Under the pieces are notes generated by a model. That model had not been told where the DNA came from and made no database searches. It worked only from the letters and a program-made list of their open reading frames with translations. Made by a program: the position numbers and the translations under genes. Shown in pieces: positions 26,358 through 33,766 of a DNA stretch of 39,043 bases (its first letter is position 1; each line of letters opens with the position of its first letter). The stretch is from Streptomyces beihaiensis (GTDB taxonomy: Bacteria > Actinomycetota > Actinomycetes > Streptomycetales > Streptomycetaceae). The stretch lies in NCBI RefSeq assembly GCF_026274175.1, contig NZ_JAPHNL010000278.1:1-39043 (forward strand), in the 5' to 3' direction.

Positions 26358-27236
26358 CTGGCTGAGCCGCACCCGGGCCAGCTGACGGGACTGGGCGACC
26401 AGGCGGTCCTTGGTGTCCCAGACCTCGGCGTCCTCCTCCAGGAAGCCGCCCGCCAGGTTGCGGGTCGTGATCGACACGCGCAGCGGCCCGGGGGCCGGGC
26501 GGCAGCGCACGTGGACGGTCAGCTCGACCGTCGGCACCCAGCCGATGAGGCCGAGCTCGAAGGCGGTCGGCGGGAGCGCGTCGACCGCCAGGAGCACGGA
26601 GAGCGGGTCCGGGTCGCGGCCGTCGGCCAGTTCGAACCAGGCACGCATCTCGCCCTTGCCGGACGGCCGGCCAAGGGCCCAGCCCAGCGTCGCGGGGTCG
26701 ATCTTGAGCGCGAGGCGTTCGGTGATCGCGGAGCTGCCGGGGACGGGAGGCGCACCCTCGGACGCGTCACCGGCGCCGAAGCACTGGTCGACGGGCGGGA
26801 GCGCGGGCGGGGCCGCGGTGGTGCGTACGTCGTCGGGGAGCGCGTCCAGATCGCCGTACGAGGCCAGGACGCGGATGCGCTCGACCTCCGTGCCGTCCTC
26901 CGCGTACTGGAAGAGGGATGCCTGCCCGGTGGAGAGGGTGCGACCGGTACGGACCGTGTCGGTGCGGATCACGGCGGGGCCGGGCACGGACGGCGTGAGG
27001 TAGTGCGCGCTGATGCTGAACGGGTCGGAGTGCGGCAGCGCGTCGCCGAGGGCACGGCCGAGGACGGCGAGGAGGTAGCCGCCGTTGACCGCGCTGATGA
27101 TCGTCCAGCCCGCGGAGAGGTCGGCGTCATAGACCCCGGGCTCGGCGGGTCCGCGCCGGGTGACGGCGGTGTCACGGTCGAACTCGCTCAACGGGACCTC
27201 GCTCAGCGGGACCTCGGTCGGTGCGTCTGCTGCCAT
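26340..27236 (-). CDS. Acyl-CoA thioesterase family protein (double hotdog)
   Basis: 298 residues from ATG 27234-27236. The first hotdog domain includes WTIISAVNGGYLLAVLGRAL, the long NGG-type helix, and SISAHYLTPSVPGPAVI, followed by GRTLSTGQASLFQ. The second domain includes FELGLIGWVPTVELTVHVRC and the closing strand GGFLEEDAEVWDTKDRLVAQSRQLARV. This order is that of the TesB-like/4HBT_3 thioesterases that hydrolyse acyl-CoA; the exact chain length is unknown. Residues 13-22 contain a tandem PLSEV repeat from a 15-bp DNA duplication. There is no SD and a -10 box sits 6 nt before the ATG, so the mRNA is probably leaderless. Confidence 0.85.
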   Translation of the reverse strand: MAADAPTEVPLSEVPLSEFDRDTAVTRRGPAEPGVYDADLSAGWTIISAVNGGYLLAVLGRALGDALPHSDPFSISAHYLTPSVPGPAVIRTDTVRTGRTLSTGQASLFQYAEDGTEVERIRVLASYGDLDALPDDVRTTAAPPALPPVDQCFGAGDASEGAPPVPGSSAITERLALKIDPATLGWALGRPSGKGEMRAWFELADGRDPDPLSVLLAVDALPPTAFELGLIGWVPTVELTVHVRCRPAPGPLRVSITTRNLAGGFLEEDAEVWDTKDRLVAQSRQLARVRLSQSRPVR

Positions 27237-27271
27237 GGCAGAAACGTACAACAAGTAATTACTAAGCGGTA
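27236..27271 (-). promoter_or_regulatory. Leaderless promoter with internal palindrome AGTAATTACT
   Basis: On the minus strand TACGTT (27248 to 27243) fits a -10 box and would start transcription at the A of the thioesterase ATG. The perfect 10-bp palindrome AGTAATTACT (27254-27263) lies in the spacer between -10 and -35, the classic position for a repressor site. The stretch is markedly AT-rich for this genome. The -35 match is poor. Confidence 0.5.
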
Positions 27272-27293
27272 GCTTTTAGGGGTGCCGCTCCGG

Positions 27294-27968
27294 TCACGGC
27301 GTCTCCTCCGTCGCCGCCTCCACGGCCGCGGATCTGCGGTGCCACGCGCGCGGCGCCCGCCAGTGGTAGCGCATCGCCAGCAGTCGCAGGACGAACGCGG
27401 TGAGGATCGCGAGGCCGGTGGTGACGCCGGTCAGGGCCTCGTAGTGGATGCACAGGGCGACGATCCCGGCGCCGACGACGGCCGGGACGGCGTACAGGTC
27501 GCGGTCCCAGCGGACCAGTGAGGGCACCTCGTTGGCGACGATGTCCCGCAGCACCCCACCGCCTACCGCCGTGGCCAGTCCCATGACCATCGACATGGTG
27601 AGACCGAGCCCGTAGTCGTACGCCTTGGTCGTCCCCGCGACGCAGAACAGGCCGAGCCCGGCCGCGTCGAAGACGTTCACCGCCGACTGGATCCGCTCGA
27701 CCTGCGGGTGCAGGAAGAAGACGAGGGCGGTTGCGGCCAGCGGGGTCAGAAAGTAGCCGAGGTCCGTGAAGGCGGCCGGCGGGATCGCGCCGATGACCAG
27801 GTCACGGAAGGTGCCTCCGCCCAGCGCGGTGATCTCGGCGAGCACGGCCATGCCGAACACGTCGAAGTTCTTGCGCACGGCCAGCAGCGCGCCGGAGATC
27901 GCGAACACGAAGATCCCGGCGAGGTCGAGCCAGTGCTGGACGGAGGGGCTGAACAGTTCCTGGAGCAC
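27294..27968 (-). CDS. Trimeric intracellular cation (TRIC) channel family protein
   Basis: 224 residues from ATG 27966-27968. Seven hydrophobic segments are arranged as two inverted repeats of three plus one, each repeat marked by a Gly-rich motif: ITALGGGTFRDLVIG in the first and ATAVGGGVLRDIVANEVP in the second. This is the bacterial TRIC family (formerly UPF0126), which forms homotrimeric potassium/cation channels. The C-terminal tail after about residue 200 (RAPRAWHRRSAAVEAATEET) is basic then acidic and cytosolic. The gene lies 54 nt downstream of the M1 peptidase and 57 nt upstream of the thioesterase on the same strand. Confidence 0.93.
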   Translation of the reverse strand: MLQELFSPSVQHWLDLAGIFVFAISGALLAVRKNFDVFGMAVLAEITALGGGTFRDLVIGAIPPAAFTDLGYFLTPLAATALVFFLHPQVERIQSAVNVFDAAGLGLFCVAGTTKAYDYGLGLTMSMVMGLATAVGGGVLRDIVANEVPSLVRWDRDLYAVPAVVGAGIVALCIHYEALTGVTTGLAILTAFVLRLLAMRYHWRAPRAWHRRSAAVEAATEETP

Positions 27969-28022
27969 GCGCCATTCTTACCCGCGTGCCTCGTCGGGTG
28001 CGCCTGGCCCGGCGCGCCACGA

Positions 28023-29420
28023 CTACAGCCGGGGCTTGCCCGTGGAGTAGAGCCAGGTGTGGAAGAGCCCGGCGAGCGGTTTGCCGGAAATCTTCTCGGC
28101 GAGGGCGATGAAGTCGGAGGTGTCGGCGTTGCCGTAGCGGTGCAGCCTGGTCCAGGCGGGCAGCAGCCTGAAGAAGGCCCTGTCGCCGATACGCTCGCGC
28201 AGCATCTGGAGGGTCATGGCGCCGCGCTCGTAGACGGCTCCGGAGAACATGGTGTCGCGCTTGGGATCGGCGACCTTCACCTGCCAGAAGCCGCTGTCGG
28301 CCGGGATGGAACGGTAGGCGCGGAGGAAGGAGTCATGGGCGGAGCGGGTGCCCTTGTGCTCGGACCACAGCCACTGGGCATAGGTGGCGAACCCTTCGTT
28401 GAGCCAGATGTCGCTCCAGTCCTCGACCGAGACGGAGTCGCCGAACCACTGGTGGGCGAGTTCGTGCACGATGGTCGACTCGGAGCGTACGGCGGAGTAG
28501 ACCGGCTTGGACTGGACCTCCAGGGAGAAACCGGCCTGCGGCATGTTGTCGACGATCGCGCCGGTCTCCTCGAACGGATACGGGCCGAAGACCTTCGACC
28601 AGTAGTCGGTGGCCTCGGCGGTGACACCGTAGACGTCGACGTCGCTCTTGCCCTCCAGGGTCGGGTCGGTGGCGACGTAGATGGGGGTGCCCGCGGGGGT
28701 GGTGCCGGTGCGGACGTCGAACTTGCCGATGGTCGCGGTCGCGAGGTAGGTCGCCATGGGCCTCGACTCGCGCCAGTGATGGACGGTGTCGGCACCGTGA
28801 TCGGTCTCGTACGTCGCCACGAGTCGGCCGTTGGAGACGCCGGTGAGACCGGTGGGGGCCTTGATGCGTATGTCGTACGTGGCCTTGTCGGAGGGATGGT
28901 CACTGGAGGGGAACCAGGTGGAGGCGGCGTTGGGCTCGCACGCGACGAAGACGCCGTCGTCGGTCTTCATCCACCCGTACTTCGAACCGAAGACGATGGG
29001 GCCGCCGAGGGGTTCGGGCACACCGTGGTAGGTGACGGTGGCCCGGAAGGTGCGCCCCTTGTGGAGCGGGCGGGCCGGGGTGATGCGCAGTTCGTCGCCG
29101 GTGCGGGTGAAGTGGGCTCGTCTGCCGTTCACTTCGACCTTCGTGACGGTCAGCTTCCGCAGGTCGAGGTCGAAGGACGACAGCGACTCGGTGGCGCGGG
29201 CGGTGAGGGTGGTACGGCCGTCGAGCCGGCCAGTGCCGGGGTGGTAGGCGACGTCGAGGGTGTAATGGCGGGCGTCGAAGCCGCCGTTGCCGAGATCAGG
29301 GAAGTACGGGTCGCCGATGCCGGCGGAGCCGGGGGCGGGGGCCGGGGCGGCGGCGACGAGGCAGAAGGAGGCGGCGGCGACGGCGACAGCCGCTGCGCGC
29401 GCCGAACGGGAGAGGGGCAT
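28023..29420 (-). CDS. Secreted M1-family metallopeptidase
   Basis: 465 residues from ATG 29418-29420, with AAGGGAC 5 nt upstream. A Sec signal peptide (SRSARAAAVAVAAASFCLVAAAPA) spans about residues 4-27. The N-terminal beta-sandwich (about 45-230) has HYTLDVAYHPGTGRLDG. The catalytic domain has HELAHQWFGD with zinc ligands H319 and H323, base E320, and third ligand E342 in WLNEGFATYAQWLW. The usual GAMEN exopeptidase loop is replaced by AGFSLEVQS, so substrate handling may differ from aminopeptidase N. The long C-terminal ERAP-type domain is missing, so this is the short form. Upstream is an array of phased 11-bp repeats. Confidence 0.9.
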   Translation of the reverse strand: MPLSRSARAAAVAVAAASFCLVAAAPAPAPGSAGIGDPYFPDLGNGGFDARHYTLDVAYHPGTGRLDGRTTLTARATESLSSFDLDLRKLTVTKVEVNGRRAHFTRTGDELRITPARPLHKGRTFRATVTYHGVPEPLGGPIVFGSKYGWMKTDDGVFVACEPNAASTWFPSSDHPSDKATYDIRIKAPTGLTGVSNGRLVATYETDHGADTVHHWRESRPMATYLATATIGKFDVRTGTTPAGTPIYVATDPTLEGKSDVDVYGVTAEATDYWSKVFGPYPFEETGAIVDNMPQAGFSLEVQSKPVYSAVRSESTIVHELAHQWFGDSVSVEDWSDIWLNEGFATYAQWLWSEHKGTRSAHDSFLRAYRSIPADSGFWQVKVADPKRDTMFSGAVYERGAMTLQMLRERIGDRAFFRLLPAWTRLHRYGNADTSDFIALAEKISGKPLAGLFHTWLYSTGKPRL

Positions 29421-29454
29421 GGGTGTCCCTTCGAGTCGAGCGTGTTCCGGGGTG

Positions 29455-29514
29455 TCGGATGCATGCCGGATACGTAGCCGGATGTCTGCCGGATGCATGT
29501 CAGATGTATCGGAC
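29455..29514. repeat. Array of six ~11-bp direct repeats before the M1 peptidase
   Basis: YCRGAY hexamers occur at 29455, 29466, 29478, 29489, 29500 and 29509, with spacings of 11, 12, 11, 11 and 9 bp; the fuller unit is YCGGATGYNTG. The third and fourth are the closest to identical. The array ends 35 nt upstream of the peptidase start. Helical phasing suggests cooperative binding of a regulator. It is not the GTTCACC PhoP-box sequence. Confidence 0.6.
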
Positions 29515-29585
29515 ACGCAGACTCTGCCGTTCGGGGCGGGGCGTGTACACGGCGCCTTTTCGCCATGTTGGGCCGCGCAGAGAGT

Positions 29586-30092
29586 TCAGAGCCGGAGCTT
29601 GAAGCCTTCGTGGCTGGGCTCGAAGCCGAGCCCCGCGTAGAAGCGGTGAGCGTCGTCGCGCCGCTTGTCGCTGGTCAGTTGGACGAGCGCGCAGCCACGC
29701 ACCCGTGCCCGTGCGACCGCGCGCCCCATCAGGGCCCGGCCGAGGCCCGCGCCCCTGCGGTCGGCGCGGACGCGGACCGCCTCGATCAGGGCCCGCTCGG
29801 CGCCGCCCTTGCCGAGTCCGGGGATGTACGTGGCCTGGAGGCAGCCCAGGACCGTGCCGTCCGGGCCGCCTTCGGTCAGGACCAGCAATTCGTTGCGCGG
29901 GTCCGCCGCGATGGCCGCGAAGGCGTGCTCGTACGCCTCCGCGACGGTGACCGACTCCGGGTCCACGACCCGCTCCTCGTCCGCGAGCAGAGCGAGTATC
30001 GCGGGCAGGTCGGCGCGGGTCGCGGGGCGCAGCGTCAGTGCGACCCCGGGCTCGGGCTCGCGGCCGGGCCCCGGCTCAGCGGCGCCCACCAC
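29586..30092 (-). CDS. GNAT-family N-acetyltransferase
   Basis: 168 residues from GTG 30090-30092; the start is uncertain because the SD-like GGGAGG is very close to it. The core fold runs LTLRPATRADLPAILALLAD, VLGCLQATYIPGLG (beta-4), AVRVRADRRGAGLGRALMGR with the acetyl-CoA loop RRGAGLG, then RVRGCALVQLTSDKRRDDA and HRFYAGLGFEPSHEGFKL. The LTSDKRRDDAHRFY ending is that of the single-domain GNAT group that includes AAC(6')-like and amino-acid acetyltransferases. The substrate is unknown. The gene lies 24 nt after the ATPase F gene on the same strand. Confidence 0.88.
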   Translation of the reverse strand: MVGAAEPGPGREPEPGVALTLRPATRADLPAILALLADEERVVDPESVTVAEAYEHAFAAIAADPRNELLVLTEGGPDGTVLGCLQATYIPGLGKGGAERALIEAVRVRADRRGAGLGRALMGRAVARARVRGCALVQLTSDKRRDDAHRFYAGLGFEPSHEGFKLRL

Positions 30093-30116
30093 GCCTCCCT
30101 GCGGAGGGCGGCACCC

Positions 30117-31592
30117 TCACGAGGCGTCGCCCTTGCCCTCGTCCTTGCTCTCGTCCTGGTCCTTGCTCTTGCCCTCGTCCTTGCTCTCGTCCTGGTCCTT
30201 GCTCTCGCTCTCGCTCTTCGAGGCAGCCTCTTCGCTCTCCTCGCCGGGCGCCGACCCGTCACCCCGCTCGTCCGCGACGGGCTCGTCCGCGGCAGACTCG
30301 TCCACGACGGGCTCGTCCACGGCAGGCTCCTCGGAGACGGGCTCCCCGGCCGCCGACTCCTCGTCGGCCGAGTCGGTCGAGTCGGCCGACGGCTGCGGCG
30401 TGGCTCCCGCGTCCTTCGTCTCCGCCGTCACCACCTCGATCGCCGACTTGGCGACCGACAGCAGCACAGCGTCCTCGGGCGCCTGGTCCTCGGCGTTCTC
30501 CGGGTGGTGGCAGGCCACCTGGTGACCCGTGGCCAGTTGGAGCAGCGGGGGCTCCTTCTGCGCGCACACCTCCGTGGCCTTCCAGCACCGCGTGTGGAAG
30601 CGGCAGCCGGAGGGCGGCGAGATCGGCGAGGGCACGTCGCCGCGCAGCAGGATGCGTTCGCTCTTCTTGCCTCGCCGCTTCGGGTCGGGCACCGGCACGG
30701 CCGACAGAAGGGCCTTGGTATACGGGTGCATGGGCGTCGCGTAGAGGTCGTCGCGGTCGGCCAGCTCCACGATCTTGCCCAGGTACATCACCGCGATCCG
30801 GTCCGACACGTGCCGGATGACCGAGAGATCGTGGGCGATGATCACGTACGTGAGGCCCAGCTCGCCCTGGAGGTCGTCGAGGAGGTTGACCACCTGCGCC
30901 TGGATGGAGACGTCGAGCGCCGAGACCGGCTCGTCCGCCACGACCAGCTTCGGCTTGAGGGCAAGGGCCCGCGCGATGCCGATGCGCTGGCGCTGACCGC
31001 CGGAGAACTCGTGCGGGTAGCGGTTGTAGTGCTCGGGGTTGAGGCCGACCAGCTCCAGAAGGCGCTGGACCTCCTTCTTCACCCCGCCCTCCGGTGTCTC
31101 GCCCTGCAGCCGGAACGGCGCCGAGACGATCGAGCCGATGGTGTGGCGCGGGTTCAGGGAGCCGTACGGATCCTGGAAGATCATCTGGATGTCGCGGCGC
31201 AGCGGGCGCATGCCCGCCGTCTTCAGGTGCGTGATGTCCTGGCCGTCGAACTCGATCTTCCCGCCGGTCGGTTCGAGCAGCCGCGTGATCACCCGGCCCA
31301 TGGTCGACTTGCCGCAGCCGGACTCGCCGACGACGCCGAGCGTCTCACCCCGCCTGACCTGGAAGTCGATACCGTCGACCGCCTTCACGGCGGCCACCTC
31401 GCGGCGCAGGATGCCCTTCTTCACGGGGAAGTGCTTGAGCAGTCCCTGAACATCGAGCAGGACGTCGCCGCTGCCGGACGACCGGCCGGCCGTGTTCTCG
31501 GGCGACTCGCCCTGGGCGGGAACAGCGGCGTCGGCCTTCGGCCCGGCACCGTCCTTCGACCCGGCCTCGGTCACAGCCTTCGCATCACTCAC
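30117..31592 (-). CDS. Oligopeptide ABC transporter ATPase (OppF/DppF-like) with acidic tail
   Basis: 491 residues from GTG 31590-31592, whose GTGA overlaps the OppD stop. A 43-residue Ala/Pro/Ser-rich extension precedes the ABC domain. Walker [10 protein letters not shown] is at 89-97; the signature is [15 protein letters not shown] and Walker B is [13 protein letters not shown], followed by the H-loop [12 protein letters not shown]. The oligopeptide ATPase C-terminal domain contains RCWKATEVC and ends near ACHHP at about residue 364. The remaining 127 residues are acidic and Ser/Glu/Asp-rich and end in a perfect repeat of [12 protein letters not shown]. The usual family length is 320-380 residues, so the tail is unusual. 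Partner of OppD in ATP-driven peptide import. Confidence 0.93.
   Translation of the reverse strand: MSDAKAVTEAGSKDGAGPKADAAVPAQGESPENTAGRSSGSGDVLLDVQGLLKHFPVKKGILRREVAAVKAVDGIDFQVRRGETLGVVGESGCGKSTMGRVITRLLEPTGGKIEFDGQDITHLKTAGMRPLRRDIQMIFQDPYGSLNPRHTIGSIVSAPFRLQGETPEGGVKKEVQRLLELVGLNPEHYNRYPHEFSGGQRQRIGIARALALKPKLVVADEPVSALDVSIQAQVVNLLDDLQGELGLTYVIIAHDLSVIRHVSDRIAVMYLGKIVELADRDDLYATPMHPYTKALLSAVPVPDPKRRGKKSERILLRGDVPSPISPPSGCRFHTRCWKATEVCAQKEPPLLQLATGHQVACHHPENAEDQAPEDAVLLSVAKSAIEVVTAETKDAGATPQPSADSTDSADEESAAGEPVSEEPAVDEPVVDESAADEPVADERGDGSAPGEESEEAASKSESESKDQDESKDEGKSKDQDESKDEGKGDAS
30132..30203. repeat. Perfect 36-bp tandem duplication in the OppF tail
   Basis: Bases 30132-30167 and 30168-30203 are identical 36-mers in direct order. 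Translated on the minus strand each codes the 12-residue unit [12 protein letters not shown]. The frame is preserved because 36 is a multiple of three. Perfect identity points to a recent duplication. Confidence 0.9.
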
Positions 31593-32692
31593 AGTTTCGG
31601 CGCAATCTCTTCGGTCCAGATCCGCGTACGGTCCTCGGTCGACAGGTGGCAGGCCGACCAGTGGCCGCCGTCGGCGAGTTCCAGTTCGGGACGCTGCGTG
31701 CGGGTGACGTTGTCCTTCGGCACGTCCGCGTACGGGCAGCGCGGGTGGAAGGCACAGCCGGACGGGACGTTGATCAGGCTCGGCGGCTGGCCCTTGACCG
31801 GGGTCAGGCGGTCCGTCTGTTCCCGGTCGATGCGCGGCATCGAGCCCAGCAGCCCCCAGGTGTAGGGGTGCTGGGGTTGAGCGAACACCTCGTCGACGGG
31901 GCCGCGCTCCACGCACCGGCCCCCGTACATCACCAGGACCTGGTCGGCGATCTCGGCGACGACGCCCAGGTCGTGGGTGATCAGGACGACCGCCGACTCG
32001 AACTCCTTCTGCAGGTCCCGGATCAGGTCGAGGATCTGCGCCTGCACGGTCACGTCGAGCGCGGTGGTCGGCTCGTCGGCGATGAGCAGGCTGGGGTTGT
32101 TGGCGAGCGACATCGCGATCATCGCGCGCTGGCGCATACCGCCGGAGAACTCGTGCGGGTAGCTGTCGACGCGCTTGGCGGGCTCGGGGATGCCGACCCG
32201 GTCGAGCAGTTCGATCGCCCGCGTGCGGGCCACCTTCCTGCTCACGTCGTTGTGGACCCGGTATGCCTCCACGATCTGCGTGCCGACCGTGTAGTACGGG
32301 TGCATCGCGGAGAGCGGGTCCTGGAAGATCATCGCCATGTCGCGGCCACGCAGCCTGCGCACGTCCTGCGGCGGCGCCGAGATCAGCTCCTTGCCGTCGA
32401 GCCAGATCTCGCCGTGCATCTGCACGTTCTTGCCGCGGGCGCCGAGCCGGTGCAGGCCCATGATGGCCAGGGAGGTCACGGACTTGCCGGAGCCGGACTC
32501 GCCGACGATGCACAGCGTCTCGCCCTTGTCGAGGGCGAAGCTGAGCCCGTCGACGGACTTGACGATGCCGTCGTCGGTCGGGAAGTGCACCTTGAGGTCG
32601 CGCACGTCGAGGAACGAGGTGCGCGCGGCGGAGTCGCCGGCCGCGGCGACGGGTTCGCCGACGGCCGATCCGGTCTTGGACAGTTCGGTCAC
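31589..32692 (-). CDS. Oligopeptide ABC transporter ATPase (OppD/DppD-like)
   Basis: 367 residues from GTG 32690-32692, which overlaps the permease B stop by GTGA. Walker A GESGSGKS lies near residue 65, the Q-loop is [14 protein letters not shown], the signature [16 protein letters not shown], Walker [15 protein letters not shown], and the H-loop [12 protein letters not shown]. The C-terminal oligopeptide/dipeptide ABC domain carries the Cys-rich FHPRCPYAD plus a further Cys near the end (SACHLS), the pattern of the iron-sulfur or zinc-binding tail seen in OppD proteins. With OppF it forms the heterodimeric motor of the peptide importer. Its stop overlaps the OppF start, so all three downstream genes are translationally coupled. 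Confidence 0.95.
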   Translation of the reverse strand: MTELSKTGSAVGEPVAAAGDSAARTSFLDVRDLKVHFPTDDGIVKSVDGLSFALDKGETLCIVGESGSGKSVTSLAIMGLHRLGARGKNVQMHGEIWLDGKELISAPPQDVRRLRGRDMAMIFQDPLSAMHPYYTVGTQIVEAYRVHNDVSRKVARTRAIELLDRVGIPEPAKRVDSYPHEFSGGMRQRAMIAMSLANNPSLLIADEPTTALDVTVQAQILDLIRDLQKEFESAVVLITHDLGVVAEIADQVLVMYGGRCVERGPVDEVFAQPQHPYTWGLLGSMPRIDREQTDRLTPVKGQPPSLINVPSGCAFHPRCPYADVPKDNVTRTQRPELELADGGHWSACHLSTEDRTRIWTEEIAPKL

Positions 32693-33696
32693 GAGAGCCT
32701 CACCCGCGGGTCGGCGGCGGCGTAGAGAAGGTCCACCAGGAGGTTGAACAGGACGACGAAGAACGCGGCGAGCAGGGTGACACCGAGCACCTTGGGCAGG
32801 TCGTTGTCGGTGATGCCCTGCACGGCGTACTCACCGACGCCGTGCAGCGAGAAGACCTTCTCGGTGATGACGGCGCCGCCGAGCAGCAGACCGAAGTCCA
32901 TGCCGAAGACCGTGATGATCGGGGTGAGCGCGGCGCGCAGGCCGTGCCGTCCGACCACGGTCCGCTCGTGCAGACCCTTGGCGCGCGCGGTGCGGATGAA
33001 GTCCTCGTTCATCGTTTCGAGCATGCCCGAGCGGGTCAGTCGCGCGTAGATGGCGGAGTAGAGCAGGGCCAGCGAACACCAGGCCGGGATCAGCGTGTTG
33101 GCCCACTGTGCCGGGTTCTCGGTGAACGGGACGTACGTGCGGCCGAAGATCGGCCACTGGTAGGTGAAGAGCAGCAGGGCGAGCTGACCGGTGAAGAACA
33201 TGGGCATCGAGACGCCCGTGAGGGCCACGCCCATGAACGCGCGGTCGAAGAGCGAGCCCGGCCGCAGGGCCGAGATCACACCGATCGTCACACCGGAGAG
33301 CAGCCAGATCACGGCGGCGCCGATGGCGAGGGACGCGGTGACGGGCAGCCGCTGGGTGAGCTCGGGCCACACGGCGACGTGGTTCTTGAAGGAGTAGCCG
33401 AAGCACGGCGCGTTGCAGTGCAGCGTGGTGGGGCCGAAGTGGTAGTCCGCCCCGGTGACGATCCCCTTGATGAAATGCCAGTACTGCTCGTAGACGGGCT
33501 GGTCGAGGCCCAGGTTGTGCTTCACCGCCGCGACGTCCGCCGCGGAGGGGCTCTTGCCGATGTACTGCTGCGCGAGCTGGTCGGCGGTCTGCCCGGCGAG
33601 CCTCGGCAGCAGGAAGAAGATGCAAAAGGTGACCGCGGTGACGACCAGCAGCAGGATCACTGCTGCGATCACCCGGCGGATGATGTACGAGATCAC
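32689..33696 (-). CDS. Oligopeptide ABC transporter permease (OppB/DppB-like)
   Basis: 335 residues from ATG 33694-33696. An N-terminal helix [21 protein letters not shown] is followed by a periplasmic loop of about 90 residues, then five helices. The permease EAA-like loop reads [20 protein letters not shown], which docks onto the ATPase. [30 protein letters not shown] is the usual helix pair (split here around residue 250). The order matches BPD_transp_1 of the Opp/Dpp family. It partners the C-type permease coded first in the operon. The gene is 70 nt downstream of the binding protein, with a 12-bp hairpin in between. Confidence 0.95.
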   Translation of the reverse strand: MISYIIRRVIAAVILLLVVTAVTFCIFFLLPRLAGQTADQLAQQYIGKSPSAADVAAVKHNLGLDQPVYEQYWHFIKGIVTGADYHFGPTTLHCNAPCFGYSFKNHVAVWPELTQRLPVTASLAIGAAVIWLLSGVTIGVISALRPGSLFDRAFMGVALTGVSMPMFFTGQLALLLFTYQWPIFGRTYVPFTENPAQWANTLIPAWCSLALLYSAIYARLTRSGMLETMNEDFIRTARAKGLHERTVVGRHGLRAALTPIITVFGMDFGLLLGGAVITEKVFSLHGVGEYAVQGITDNDLPKVLGVTLLAAFFVVLFNLLVDLLYAAADPRVRLS

Positions 33697-33700
33697 GGGG

Positions 33701-33740
33701 ACCGGCGCCGGTGCCCGCGGGCGGCGAACCCGCGGGCACC
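33701..33740 (-). terminator. Hairpin(s) between binding-protein and permease B genes
   Basis: GGTGCCCGCGGG (33710-33721) pairs perfectly with CCCGCGGGCACC (33729-33740), loop 7 nt. Next to it ACCGGCGCCGGT (33701-33712) is a 12-bp palindrome. Such structures after a binding-protein gene usually raise its mRNA stability and reduce downstream expression; this is a partial terminator by inference. Confidence 0.65.
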
Positions 33741-33766
33741 AATGCCTTCACCTGCCTTCCGGGCTG

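Noticed and set aside
29421-29516. Upstream start for the M1 peptidase
   Set aside because: Would put 32 odd residues before a good signal peptide. The ATG at 29420 has the SD, and the 11-bp repeats are more likely regulatory.
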